DNA of 64,000 nt from CAVRUD01 sp963849635 (GCA_963849635.1 CAWKIA010000030.1:124001-188000), one strand, 5' to 3'. Numbered from the stretch's first letter, positions 36,515 to 46,200 are shown. The notes: generated from the letters alone by a model not told the origin. Numbers and translations: made by a program.

Positions 36515-38938
36515 ATGGACAATCGAGCAGCGCAATGGCCACCGGACAGTGGACATGACGCGGGCGGGCTCTCGGCCAAAGCGGCGGCAGCCATCCTGGG
36601 CGTCAGCGCGCCCACGATCCGCCGCGCTATCGCCCACGGTGAGCTGCCCGCCACCAAGCATGCCGGCGCATTCTGCATCACCCAAGCCGACCTCGCCCGC
36701 TACCGGCAAGAATGCCGCATCGTCACCCCGCCCCAGCACCTGCCGCCGCGACCTCCGCTCCGGCTCATCCCATCCCTCGACCAGGAATCAGCGGTCACGC
36801 TCGCAGTCCCCCGCCCGCGCTCGCCCCTGATCGGGCGCGAGCGCGAACTTGCTGCCGTCCGCGACCTCCTCCTCCGGGAGGATGTGCCGCTCGTGACCTT
36901 GACTGGTCCCGGTGGGGTCGGCAAGACCCGCCTGGCGCAGCGAGTCGCGGACGAGGTGGCGAGCGACTTCGCGGATGGCGTCCGGTTCGTGCCCCTTGCC
37001 TCACTTCACGATGCCGCGCTGGTCGCCCCAACGATCGCGCGGACGCTCAACGTTCCGGAGGCCCCGGGCCGATCGATCGAACACGGACTCATCGCCTTCC
37101 TGCGCGAGCGGCAGATGCTGCTTGTCCTCGACAACGTCGAGCACCTGGTAGAGGCCGCCTCAGTCGTGGCAACCCTGCTCGGCGCCTGTCCGCACGTCAC
37201 GGTACTCGCCACCAGCCGGACCGTCTTGAACATCTCCGGCGAGCAACGCTTCCCGGTCTCCCCGCTGGCGCTCCCAGACACGGCAAGCGCCCAATCCGCC
37301 ACCCTGGTGGCCGAGTCGGATGGAGTGTGCCTCTTCGTCGCCCGCGCCAAGTTCGCCTCCCCGGCCTTCGCCCTCACCGATGCGAACGCCTCCACGGTTG
37401 CCGCCATCTGTGCACGGGTCGATGGCCTACCGCTGGCCATCGAACTCGCGGCGGTCCGGATCGCACACCACTCGCCTAAGGAGCTCCTGGCGCGTCTCGA
37501 CACCCGGCTGCCCACCCTTACCGGCGGCCCCCGGGATGCCCCGGACCGTCACCGGACCATGCGCGCCGCCATCGCCTGGAGCTACGACCTTCTCGATCCG
37601 GCGGAACAGACCCTTCTCCGCCGCCTGGCCGTCTTCGTCGGCGGCTTCACCCAGGATGCCGCCGTCGCCGTCACCGGGGAAGAGGACGCGACTCTCTCCC
37701 CCACCGTCCTCGATCTTGTCGACTCCCTGGTCGACAAGAGCCTTGTGGTGCCAGGAGACGACATCGCCGGTGAGCCGCGCTACGCTATGCTAGAGACGAT
37801 CCGCGAGTTCGGCCTGGAACAGCTCGCGGCGAGCGACGAGGCAGAAGCGACGCGACGGCGACACGCCGAGTTCTTCCAGTCCCTCGCGGAGAAGGCTGAG
37901 ACCAGCCTGTTCGGTCAATGGGACGGACGCTGGATGGATCGGCTGGACATCGATCAAGACAACTTGCGGTCGGCGTTGGCATGGTCGATCGAACGCGAGG
38001 AGACCGAGACCGCTCTGCGGCTCGTCGGTGGCCTGATACCGTTCTGGTTCTTTCGCGGCCGCGAGAGCGAGGGACACAGGTGGGCAGTACAGGCCCTCGC
38101 TCTGCCGGGCGATTCCTCCCCCAACGTGCGGATCAAGGCGCTGCACGCGGCAATCTGCTGCGCGCATATCCTCGGCGACCACCAACAAGCAAGCGCCTAT
38201 TGCGACGAGGGGTTGACCCTCGCGCGGGCTAGTGGAGATAGATACGGCCTCGCCATCATGCTCTGCAAACGCGGCTACGGGTTGGATATCCAAGAACAGT
38301 TCGACCAGGCCCAACCGTATTTCGAGGAATCCCTTGCCGAACTCAGATCCCTGGACGATCCCTTCTGGCTGGCCATGGCACTGCAGTTTGTCGCCGTGGC
38401 GGGTCCGATTGGCGGCTTGCCTGGACAGGAGGTCGACTACGCCGCCCGCGAGTGCCTCCAGGCTGAGGCACTTGCCATCCAGCGGCAGTTGGAACACCCA
38501 TTTGGCATCGCCGTCTCACTCCTGGGCATGGGCGAGCTTGCGCTCCGCCAGGGCGACCGCGCCCGGGCAGCCAGGGCGTGGCGCGAGAGCCTCGCCATCA
38601 ACCTGCAGGAGCGGCAGCCCTTCCAGGCCCTGATCATGGTCGAACGCCTCGCCATGCTCACGGCGGGCGACGATCCGGAGCGCGCCACCCGCGTCCTCGG
38701 CGCTACAGACACGCTGCGTCGCGAATACGGCACGCCGCCGGAACCGTCCCGGCAGCGTCTCCTCGACTCCGCTTGGGAGCGGGCCCGCACCGCACTTGGG
38801 GAGGAGGCGTTCGCGGCAGCCTGGACGGCGGGCCAGACGATGCCATTCGCGGAGGCCGTCGCCGAGGCCATGGCCCTTTCGCCGTCCCCGCCGCCGACAC
38901 CCCTTCCGGCAACACCTCGTCACCAACCCATCGCCTGA
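36515..38938 (+). CDS. STAND ATPase regulator with N-terminal excisionase-type HTH and eroded LuxR tail
   Basis: 807 residues from ATG 36515. An N-terminal MerR/excisionase-like HTH (LSAKAAAAILGVSAPTIRRA, IAHGELPATKHAG, about residues 19-63) leads to SPLIGRERELAAV, Walker A GPGGVGKT (131-138), LLVLDNVEHL, TVLATSRTVL, LPLAIELAAVRI and a TPR-like region. The ORF ends just before its LuxR HTH. The HTH is still readable at 38935-39124 (RLTPREREVLRLVVEGL, FISP...TVPHHTRGIFDKLGV, AAAHRLGLV) but only across about five one-base frame changes. The protein may now rely on the N-terminal HTH alone. A sister with both ends readable is at 46201. Confidence 0.82.
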   Translation: MDNRAAQWPPDSGHDAGGLSAKAAAAILGVSAPTIRRAIAHGELPATKHAGAFCITQADLARYRQECRIVTPPQHLPPRPPLRLIPSLDQESAVTLAVPRPRSPLIGRERELAAVRDLLLREDVPLVTLTGPGGVGKTRLAQRVADEVASDFADGVRFVPLASLHDAALVAPTIARTLNVPEAPGRSIEHGLIAFLRERQMLLVLDNVEHLVEAASVVATLLGACPHVTVLATSRTVLNISGEQRFPVSPLALPDTASAQSATLVAESDGVCLFVARAKFASPAFALTDANASTVAAICARVDGLPLAIELAAVRIAHHSPKELLARLDTRLPTLTGGPRDAPDRHRTMRAAIAWSYDLLDPAEQTLLRRLAVFVGGFTQDAAVAVTGEEDATLSPTVLDLVDSLVDKSLVVPGDDIAGEPRYAMLETIREFGLEQLAASDEAEATRRRHAEFFQSLAEKAETSLFGQWDGRWMDRLDIDQDNLRSALAWSIEREETETALRLVGGLIPFWFFRGRESEGHRWAVQALALPGDSSPNVRIKALHAAICCAHILGDHQQASAYCDEGLTLARASGDRYGLAIMLCKRGYGLDIQEQFDQAQPYFEESLAELRSLDDPFWLAMALQFVAVAGPIGGLPGQEVDYAARECLQAEALAIQRQLEHPFGIAVSLLGMGELALRQGDRARAARAWRESLAINLQERQPFQALIMVERLAMLTAGDDPERATRVLGATDTLRREYGTPPEPSRQRLLDSAWERARTALGEEAFAAAWTAGQTMPFAEAVAEAMALSPSPPPTPLPATPRHQPIA

Positions 38939-39151
38939 CGCCGCGCGAACGGGAGGTCCTGCGCCTGGTCGTCGAAGGGCTGTTCTGACCGCCGAGATCG
39001 CCGAGGCGCTCTTTATTAGTCCAAAGCACGGTCCCTCACCATACCCGGGGTATCTTCGACAAGCTCGGCGTCGGCTCTCGCACGAGCCGCTGTCGCCGCC
39101 GCCCACCGCCTCGGGCTCGTCTAACCCACCTGTTCCCCTGACTCGCCACGG

Positions 39152-39177
39152 CGGGGTGCGACAAAAGTCGCACCCCG
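39152..39177 (+). terminator. Terminator of the STAND gene
   Basis: CGGGGTGCGAC and GTCGCACCCCG form a perfect 11-bp stem with an AAAA loop, followed by TTCCGTTT. It lies 27 bp after the stop that the undamaged LuxR frame would use (39124). Confidence 0.85.
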
Positions 39178-39326
39178 TTCCGTTTGCCGTGCGTGGCCGA
39201 AGCGCGACCTTTGCTCGATGCGCCGGATCGGGGTCACCGCCGACGATGGCGACACCTCCACCGGACAGGTTGAGGGCACCGGTCGCGCACCATCGGCGAA
39301 CGGTCAGCGAGCGGGAGGAAATCGCC

Positions 39327-39945
39327 ATGAACCGGATCTCGATCCTGATCTCTGTCGTCGCCATCACCATCATCGGGCTGATCTCGGCGCGCAGCGTCGC
39401 AAGCGGAAGCGCGCAGGAGACCTCGCCGGGCTCCGACGTCGAAATTAACCTGGAGATCGTCCGCCAGTTCATCGAAGTCGCCTGGGAGCAGGGAGACCTC
39501 GCCCTGCTCGACGATCTGGTCAACCCCAACGGCACCGGTAACGTCGCCGGTCTGCCTCCGCAGGCTCCCGGTCCGGAAGGGTACAAGCAGCTCATCGCCA
39601 CCTTCCGTGAGGCCTTCCCCGACCTCGGCTACGAGGTCCACAGTCTCGTCGCGTCAGGCGACAACGTGGTCGTCGAGTGGACATTGCACGGCACCTTCCT
39701 GGGCGAGACTCCAAGGGCTTGCTCCGACTGGCGGCCTCCTCGAAGTGGCGGGAATCAGCATCTTCTGGTTCGAGAACGGTCGGATCGTCGACAACCACAC
39801 CGTCTTCGACTCGATGACCTTCGCCCAGCAGACCAATGCGCTTTCAGCCCCCACCGCCCCGGCGTCCGGCACACCGGAGTCGGCCCGCCGCGTCAGCGAG
39901 CGGTCGATGGCGCCCAATCCAGGGCTGCCGGGCTCCTCCTTCTAA
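39327..39945 (+). pseudogene. Exported SnoaL-like protein (one frameshift)
   Basis: ATG 39327 has GGAGGA upstream. Signal/anchor ISILISVVAITIIGLISARS, then a SnoaL/polyketide-cyclase-like domain: VRQFIEVAWEQGDLALLDDL, EGYKQLIATFREAFPDLGYE, VHSLVASGDNVVVEWTLHGT. One extra base near 39712 breaks the frame. Removing it continues FLGELQGLAPTGGLLEVAG, ISIFWFENGRIVDNHTVFDS. Total length 619 - 1 gives 205 residues. Ligand unknown. Confidence 0.78.
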
Positions 39946-39989
39946 CCTCCTTCTATATGGTCCATCCACGACGTTTAGGAGGAACCACG

Positions 39990-40127
39990 ATGTCGCCCCA
40001 TTCCACCCGATCACCACGGTTCTCTCGCCGCACGTTGATCGCATCCAGCCTGGCCGGTGCCGCGCTCCTCCTCGTCACGATCGAACCGGCTGCCGGCGCT
40101 ACCATGAGCGATCCACCGCAAACATAG
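39990..40127 (+). CDS. Orphan Tat-signal-like small ORF
   Basis: 45 residues with a strong ribosome site (TAGGAGGA). SRRTLIASSLAGAALLLVTI is a convincing Tat leader, but the frame stops only about ten residues after the likely cleavage site (GATMSDPPQT). It is probably the start of a lost exported protein; a real tiny exported peptide cannot be ruled out. Confidence 0.45.
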   Translation: MSPHSTRSPRFSRRTLIASSLAGAALLLVTIEPAAGATMSDPPQT

Positions 40128-40145
40128 CCCCGCCTATTTTTGACA

Positions 40146-40440
40146 CAAACATATGTTCTGACGCGATGGTCGTAAGCGGCAACGCCGGCGCGGGTGTGGG
40201 TTTGGGCAGCGCCTCACCTCGACCGGCTCAGACATCAGCCGTCATCCCATCCCCGCCGGCGCTCCCGGAAGACATCCTGTGCAGGTCGCAGCGCCGCCGG
40301 TCACGCGCCCCCGAATCACCTTCCACCGATTGGGCAAGTGCGCCACCCGCACACTAGGCCATCGATTACCCAAAAACTGCCACGAAGCCCGAGAAGACGC
40401 TCCCTCTCTCATGGTTGGGAGGAGGGGGGATGAGGTTCTT
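40146..40440. repeat. Dispersed intergenic repeat, copy 1
   Basis: Aligns with 53905-54225 over about 300 bp: an AACATATGTTCT core (degenerate form of the palindrome in copy 2), GCGGCAACGCCGGCGCGGGT, TGGGCAGCGC, AGCCGTCATCCCATCCCCG, GTGCAGGTCGCAGCGC, ACTAGGCCATCGATTACCCA and an AGGAGGGGG...TGAGGTTCTT tail. Frames in the two copies are not conserved, so it is not a gene. It fills most of 40128-40665. Confidence 0.7.
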
Positions 40441-40665
40441 CTCTCCGAACCTTTGCTAACTCCCCGATCCTCGCGGATCGCCGCCGATCTCTTCGCCCGA
40501 CACCGACTTCGACCCGCTTTCAGGTATCATCCGCTACCAACTGCCAGACGTTCCCGACGGGCTGTGACGCGGAACGCGAGCCTGCCCGGAACTACGAGTT
40601 TGGATAGCGTCGTCCTCGATGGAGTCGCCATCGACTGTGGCTCCCCTCCCCAAAAGGACCGGCCC

Positions 40666-41981
40666 ATGCGCGCACCCATCCGGCTCTTGACCTTCTCCCT
40701 GCTCACCGCGCTCGCGGCGTCCCTGGTGCCTGCATCGTGGTCCCATCCATCCCCGGCGGAGGTGTCGGCATCTCGCGCCGTCTTCGCGACACCCGAGGCG
40801 GAAGAGACGGGCGCCGCGTTCTCGACGGCGTCTCCCTCATTGACATGCTGGCCCTGCTCCCCGCGGATCTCAAGGGCTCACTCGGGCTCGAGACCGAGTA
40901 TCTCCACTATGTCGATTTGGATGAGCAGCTCGCGTCGGTTGGCGTGTCGGTGGAGGTCGAACCGTTCGAAAACGATCGGGACGCCAGCCTATCGTGGCAG
41001 ATGGCCGTGCGAACGCTCTTCATCGGGAACACGTGGACAGGGTTCGACTTCGCGTCCGTCGCGTCCGAGGAGTGGCGATCGATCTTCGGATTCAGCATCG
41101 TCGAGATCGGCGCGGCCCTCAGCGCCGGCCCGAGCGACAATCGGGTTGTCCTCCTCACCGGCCGCTTCGAGCGCGCGGCCGTCGAGGCCGCCTGGACCGC
41201 CGCGGGCTACCGTTGGGTCGACGAGCGCGGCGTTCAGGTCGCCCGCCACGGCGAGGACGGTGCGATCGACTTTGCCGATCCGATCGCCACGATGGTCTTC
41301 GATGCCGGGGCATACGACGTGGTGATGCTGCCCAATGGGGTGATCGTCCTGGCCAGCACCATCGCGGCCCTCAGATCGGTCCTCGACGTCGCCATCGACG
41401 GTGCGCCGTCATTCGCCGGGCGGCAGGACATCCAAACGATCCTCCAGGGGCTGCCCAGCGACCCGGCCGCCGTTACCTTCTTCGCCGGGGAGATGGTGCA
41501 CGACGACGCGTGCGGCTACGCAATGGCAACTCACCCCAGCGTGGGACCGGACGACAGCGCGGCGATCAGCGACGAGCTCGATCGGCTCTACGCCGAGTAT
41601 GGACCGATGCCACCCGTCACCTACGTCGCCATGAGCCGCACAGCGGGCGGGGCCATCCCCGATACCGAGGACGGCCCCAATCGGCAAGAGGCGAACTGGC
41701 CGGTTGCCCAGACCGTCGTATCGCTGCTCTTCGCGGGGGAGGCCGACGCGCGGGACGCGGCTCCGGTGGTCCTCGGTCGACTGGAGATCGGCCAGAGTTT
41801 CGTGACGCTGAAGCCCTGGACCAGCACCTTTCCTGAGCGGTCGGCACAGGTACTCGATGGTCTTCCGGTGGTGCGGCTCGTCCTCGGCACAGCCGAGGGC
41901 AGCATCGTACGAGGCCTCGACCTTTTCCTGACGAACGATCTTGCCTTTCTCTCCTACTCGACGGACGCCGACGGCTGCTGA
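40666..41981 (+). pseudogene. Secreted protein of unknown family (one frameshift)
   Basis: ATG 40666 after AAAAGGA begins a signal peptide (MRAPIRLLTFSLLTALAASL). One missing base near 40815 shifts the frame; the long second part runs from DGVSLIDMLALLPADLKGSL to the stop. It contains IVLASTIAALRSVLDVAIDG, LPSDPAAVTFFAGEMVHDDA and VAMSRTAGGAIPDTEDGPNR. 1316 + 1 is divisible by three (438 residues). No recognised domain; the repeated alpha/beta feel suggests an extracytoplasmic ligand-binding or structural protein. Confidence 0.65.
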
Positions 41982-42142
41982 ACCGACCCTGACGCGCCTC
42001 CGGACAGCCGGCCCATCAGCGCCAAAGGTCGTGGCGCCTGGCCAACCGGCTGAGGTCGTCCAGATGATCGCCGGGAGATCGGCGCGATAATCCTTCGCCC
42101 GACGCGACGCGTGCCGAGGCCTGCAGGCGAAAGGAGACGATC

Positions 42143-43057
42143 ATGCGAGAGGTGCGGTGGGAGCGGATGTTCCCGGACGAGTTGGAGGCACAGTTCGCTG
42201 CCTGCCCGGTGGTCTACTTCGCCTATGGCCTCTGCGAGCCACACGGCCCGCACAACGTCCTCGGGCTGGATACCCTCAAGGCGCACGCTATTGCCTGCCG
42301 CGTGGCCCGCGTCCGCGGTGGCATCGTCGCGCCGCCCGACTATTGGCACATCCACGAGATCGGTGGCTACGCCGCCTGGGGTCATCGAGCAGTCGGGCAG
42401 GTGGACCGCAAATGGCTGACGGCTGTACCGCCGTGGGTCCACTTCAAACACATCTGTTACCACCTGCGAGCGGCGGACGCCCTCGGCTTCCACGCGGCGA
42501 TCCTCCTCACCGGCCACTACGGGCCGAACTGGCAGGACCTCAAAACCATGCTGGATCTCGTGCAGCCCTACGTCGGCACGCGCCTCTACGGGTTGCCCGA
42601 CTTCGAGGCCAACCAGCCGGGCTTCGCCGGCGACGGCAAGAGCGGCGGCGATCACGCGGGCCGGGTCGAGACGTCGCTGCTCTGGGCGCTGGAACCGGAG
42701 TGCGTCGATGTCTCCCGCCTGCCGGCGCCGGATGACGTCGGTCTGCACTTCGCGATGGGGCCTGATGCGCGCGAGGCAGACCGCCGCGTCGGCGAGCGGA
42801 TGGTCGCCGATGAGGTGCGCTGGTTGGCCGACAAGGTGAGCGACCTCCTGGAGGTGTACGAGCAGGCCAAGCCCCAGCACACGCTGCGCACCTTCGAGGA
42901 CGTCGAGGCGCTGTGGGAGAAAGTCGTTCGACCGCAGCTCAAGCAATTCGCATCGATGCAGTCTGGCTGGCTCGACCCAGCGACGGGGAAACCTCGGGAG
43001 TCCGTCCCCGCAGACTCGGTCTGGTTCGGGAACGCGCCAGTGCCCGATCGCGGCTAA
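42143..43057 (+). CDS. Creatininase-family amidohydrolase
   Basis: 304 residues. Creatininase-fold motifs: the metal ligands in GLCEPHGPHNVLGLDTLKAH (Glu-x-His-Gly, Asp), LLTGHYGPNWQDLKTM and GDHAGRVETSLLWALEPECV (His and Glu). Members hydrolyse cyclic amides such as creatinine or act in cofactor pathways (MftE, FAPy deformylase), so the substrate is open. AAAGGAG precedes ATG 42143. Single gene, intact. Confidence 0.88.
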   Translation: MREVRWERMFPDELEAQFAACPVVYFAYGLCEPHGPHNVLGLDTLKAHAIACRVARVRGGIVAPPDYWHIHEIGGYAAWGHRAVGQVDRKWLTAVPPWVHFKHICYHLRAADALGFHAAILLTGHYGPNWQDLKTMLDLVQPYVGTRLYGLPDFEANQPGFAGDGKSGGDHAGRVETSLLWALEPECVDVSRLPAPDDVGLHFAMGPDAREADRRVGERMVADEVRWLADKVSDLLEVYEQAKPQHTLRTFEDVEALWEKVVRPQLKQFASMQSGWLDPATGKPRESVPADSVWFGNAPVPDRG

Positions 43058-43132
43058 TTCGACCATTCGCCACATCCGGTGCCGCCGGACGTGTGACGGA
43101 GGCGGCGTTACCGGTCGAGCCGATCACCGGTA

Positions 43133-43775
43133 GTGGCTGAGGTCTGCCGACACCTTCGTGCAGTCGTTCGGCGCGGACTCGATCGCGCCCCGTCGGCGTT
43201 GGCCACCCCGGCGGCCGAGATGGTCGACGCTTCCGCTACCCCAGAGGACGGCATCGGCTTCGCCTCCACTGATCCCCCGAACGCGGCGCTGGTCTTCGAT
43301 AGTGCCGAGGGGAGCGATGAGCCGGGCGACGTGGTGGTGGTCGAGCGAATCAACCCGACCTATGACCGGGCGACCGGTCGAGCCACCCATGAGATCAGGG
43401 TGCTCGCCGACGACACGGCGGTCGATCTGACGTATGTGTCGGAGTCCGGTCTCGAACGTGGCCGCGATCCGCTCCTTTGAGGGGGCGAGCCTGTTCATTG
43501 ACGACTGCTCCGATGGGAACATCGTCTGCGTGAATGCGCATACCGGTGGTCGGTCAACACTAGAGGACTACTCCGGCTACTGCTGGAGCTGGTCCGACTG
43601 GTGCTGCTTCCCGTGCGAGGGGATCGACTACGGGTCGTTGCAGTGCTATCAGCGCCTCGTCTATTTCTGCGCGCAGTCAGACTGTTACGCCACCTTTGAC
43701 TGGCAGGTGATTGACTGTCCAGTCCCAACCAACCCCTTTGCCACAAGCGCCGTGCTGGGCACGGCGCGGCACTGA
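43133..43775 (+). pseudogene. Cysteine-rich family B, copy 3 (leader lost, one frameshift)
   Basis: ATPEDGIGFASTDPPNAALV, FDSAEG...YDRATGRATHEIRVLADD aligns with the middle of copy 1 (13652). An extra base near 43453 then shifts into PVSNVAAIRSFEGASLFIDD followed by CSDGNIVC, YCWSWSDWCCFPC and CAQSDCYATFD, the family-B cysteine module. The Tat leader and the first about 100 residues are missing. 643 - 1 is divisible by three. Without a leader the product would stay in the cytoplasm. Confidence 0.7.
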
Positions 43776-43829
43776 TCGCTCGTCATCCGCCCCAGTCGCG
43801 GGATGACTATATTGCTGACTGAGCGCTCC

Positions 43830-44036
43830 TCACCGTTGGGAAGTGATCGTCGTCTCGATAACGAAACGGCGTGCTGAAAAGCGGGTATCGGTTGGCGCAT
43901 CGGGGGCGTGTTCGGCTCCGGACGCGGCAGCGGGGGTGCCGTCGGGAACGATGGCCTCGTGGACGATGAACGCATCCCGCGTCGGCCTCTGCTCGGCCGA
44001 CAGCCCGAGCTCTGCCCGCGCCTCCGCCAGCCGCAT
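43830..44036 (-). CDS. Small hypothetical protein
   Basis: 68 residues starting MRLAEARAELGLSAEQRPTR then DAFIVHEAIVPDGTPAAASG and ending RFVIETTITSQR. The composition and codon use look protein-like, but there is no family match and only a weak ribosome site (TTAGG). It lies downstream of the 618-residue Cys-rich gene on the same strand, beyond its terminator. Confidence 0.4.
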   Translation of the reverse strand: MRLAEARAELGLSAEQRPTRDAFIVHEAIVPDGTPAAASGAEHAPDAPTDTRFSARRFVIETTITSQR

Positions 44037-44055
44037 CCTAATATCCGTCCCACTC

Positions 44056-44095
44056 GATGACGGCGCACCCCGGTTTTCCAGGGCGCGCCGTCATC
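44056..44095 (-). terminator. Terminator of the 104-cysteine gene
   Basis: GATGACGGCGC (44056-44066) and GCGCCGTCATC (44085-44095) form an 11-bp perfect stem with an inner CCC/GGG extension, just past the stop of the minus-strand gene at 44102. Confidence 0.75.
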
Positions 44096-44101
44096 GCGAG
44101 C

Positions 44102-45958
44102 TCAGCCTATTACCTGGACGCAGGTTTGCGTGTCAGGATCGCAGTTGCTGCCAAGGCAGCAGGTGTCAACGCCGAAGAAGGGTTCGCAGGACTCGCCGAG
44201 CTCCCTGCAGACGATGCAGCCGAGGGTTGGACTGCATGCGTGCCCAGCTGTGACGCAGCAATCGAGCGACAGACTCCCGCCGCCACTGCACGGGGAACCG
44301 AGCGGAGCGCAACAGTTTCCGGATTCCTCGTGGCAGAACCCGCTGCAGCACTGGATATCGGCGTCGCAGGCGGGACCACCGAAGACTTTTTGCAATGTGC
44401 CGTGACAACCAACGCACTGGCTGCCAATGATCGGGCTGATCTCCACGCAGGTGGAGCCGTCGCAGCAGCCACCGCTACCGCCGCCGGCGGCTACGCCACA
44501 GTCACTCCCCCGAGGACGGCAGCAGGAACGACTGGTGCTGGAATCGGCGTCAAACCCGCAGATCAGGTCGTTGCAGCAGACGTCTCCGGTGCTGCATTCC
44601 GCCGCTACGAACTTGCAGATGCTCTGGCACGTGTTGTCGATGCACTCCTCGCTACTGCCGCACGTGCCACAGTTCAATTCGAAACCGCAGTTGTCGAAGA
44701 CGAACCCGCAGGTCGCGCCGAAGGTTGCACACGTCGCCGGCGAGCAGCAGTCGCCGGCCGGGTCGCAGACCTGGGTGTTGCTGGCGCAGCAGACCGTCCC
44801 GCACGCCTTCCCGGTGGTGCAGCAAACGCCGCTGCCGGCGACGATGTTGACGCAGTGGCCGCCGACGCAATCGGCATTGGAGTCGCAGGCTGTCCCGTCC
44901 GCGCCAGGGGCCGCCTGGCAGGTGCCGGCGGCGCAGATACCGGAATGGCACTGACCGTCGTCGATGCAGCCGGTCGCGCCGTCGGGCAGTTTGCACGCCC
45001 CGGCCAGACACGTGAGCGGAGCGTCGCAGGACGAGACGCAGGTGGTGCCGTCGTCACTGCAGACCTGGCAGGCCCCCGCGTCGCAGGAACCGCACTCCAG
45101 CGTCCCGCCGCAGCCGTCGGGAGCCGTCCCGCAGGTCTGACCCGCCGGACAACTGGTGACCTGGGTGCAGCACTCGCCGTCATTGCAGACCTGGCCTCCC
45201 AGACACTCGCAGTTGGTCTCGCCGCCGCACCCGTCTGGGACACCTTCGCCGCAGGCGTTGCCCTGGCAAATGGGGGTACAGCACTCCCCCTCGTGGCAGA
45301 CGGCACCGGCCAGGCATTCGCAATTGATGGTGCCGCCACAGCCGTTTGGCAGGTCGATCCCGCAGGCATTGCCTGGGCAGGTCGGGCTGCAACACGATCC
45401 CTCGTGGCAGACCTGTTCGGCCGGGCACTCGCAGTTGATGGTGCCGCCGCACCCATCTGGGAGACCTTCGCCACAAGAGTCGCCCTGGCAGGTGGGTGTA
45501 CAGCAACTGCCCTGGTGGCAGGTCTGATCGTCGCCACAGGTTCCGCATTCAAGGGTGCCGCCACAGTTATCGGAGATCGTCCCGCAGGTGACACCCTGGG
45601 CGACGCAGGTCGTCGGCGTGCAGCAGACTCCGTTGCCGAGGCAGCGGCTCGGAGCGGGGCAGCAGGTGCCGTTGCCGGCCGCGTCGACGCAGACGGGGAC
45701 GCCGGCCGCGCAGCAGCCGGACGCATTCGTGTAGTCACCGTGCCCGAGGTGGCCCGGTACCGCCGAGTTGTCGACGGTCAGCGTCTGCTGGGCGGGCGTA
45801 CCGGGTTGGTGGCAGACCGTGACTCGGTCGGACTTGGCCGAGGCGCGACCGCTGCCGACCAAGGCGAGCGCGCCGCCGACTACGCTTCCTATGAAGGTTC
45901 GGCGGGAACCTGATTTCGCCAAGAGACGTGTCAGTTCGTCGAATCGATTACCGTCCAT
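44102..45958 (-). CDS. Tat-exported protein with about 104 cysteines
   Basis: 618 residues. The N-terminus MDGNRFDELTRLLAKSGSRR then TFIGSVVGGALALVGSGRAS is a Tat signal. Next comes VTVCHQPGTPAQQTLTVDNS, HLGHGD, a domain seen at the start of many bacterial surface proteins. Five or so repeats of about 36 residues follow, patterned CCTPTCxGxxCGxGxPDGCG, GTxNCxCxxxxVCxxGxC, then irregular Cys-rich modules to the end. About 17% of residues are cysteine, many as CC pairs, so a heavily disulfide-bonded rod is expected. Tat export of an apparently disulfide-rich protein suggests folding in the cytoplasm or export with a cofactor or metal. Function unknown. Intact. Confidence 0.88.
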   Translation of the reverse strand: MDGNRFDELTRLLAKSGSRRTFIGSVVGGALALVGSGRASAKSDRVTVCHQPGTPAQQTLTVDNSAVPGHLGHGDYTNASGCCAAGVPVCVDAAGNGTCCPAPSRCLGNGVCCTPTTCVAQGVTCGTISDNCGGTLECGTCGDDQTCHQGSCCTPTCQGDSCGEGLPDGCGGTINCECPAEQVCHEGSCCSPTCPGNACGIDLPNGCGGTINCECLAGAVCHEGECCTPICQGNACGEGVPDGCGGETNCECLGGQVCNDGECCTQVTSCPAGQTCGTAPDGCGGTLECGSCDAGACQVCSDDGTTCVSSCDAPLTCLAGACKLPDGATGCIDDGQCHSGICAAGTCQAAPGADGTACDSNADCVGGHCVNIVAGSGVCCTTGKACGTVCCASNTQVCDPAGDCCSPATCATFGATCGFVFDNCGFELNCGTCGSSEECIDNTCQSICKFVAAECSTGDVCCNDLICGFDADSSTSRSCCRPRGSDCGVAAGGGSGGCCDGSTCVEISPIIGSQCVGCHGTLQKVFGGPACDADIQCCSGFCHEESGNCCAPLGSPCSGGGSLSLDCCVTAGHACSPTLGCIVCRELGESCEPFFGVDTCCLGSNCDPDTQTCVQVIG

Positions 45959-46200
45959 TGGGGAGTCCTTCCGCTCGTTCGACTAGCGCGTCCGGACCCC
46001 GGGAAGTCATCGCCCCCGTCGGCACACTCGGGTGTGAGATTGCCCGCGGCTCCAAAACAGGGTTCCGGATCGATGGCGTCAGCCTATCTGCCAGTAGTCT
46101 GGCAAACATCCGGAAAAATCCTCATTCCCCTCGCGCCGGCCCGATTCGAGACTGAGGAAATGATGCAGTCCTGAGCAGGACTGCCTGTCAAACCCGCCTG

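Noticed and set aside
40195..40360. Small proteins starting at ATG in the two dispersed repeats (around 40166 and 53923)
   Set aside because: The predicted products diverge completely after about 30 residues while the DNA stays similar, so the frames are not under selection.
44057..45913. A 618-codon plus-strand frame opposite the cysteine-rich gene
   Set aside because: Mirror frame of the repeats; the minus-strand frame has the Tat leader, ribosome site, cysteine pattern and terminator.
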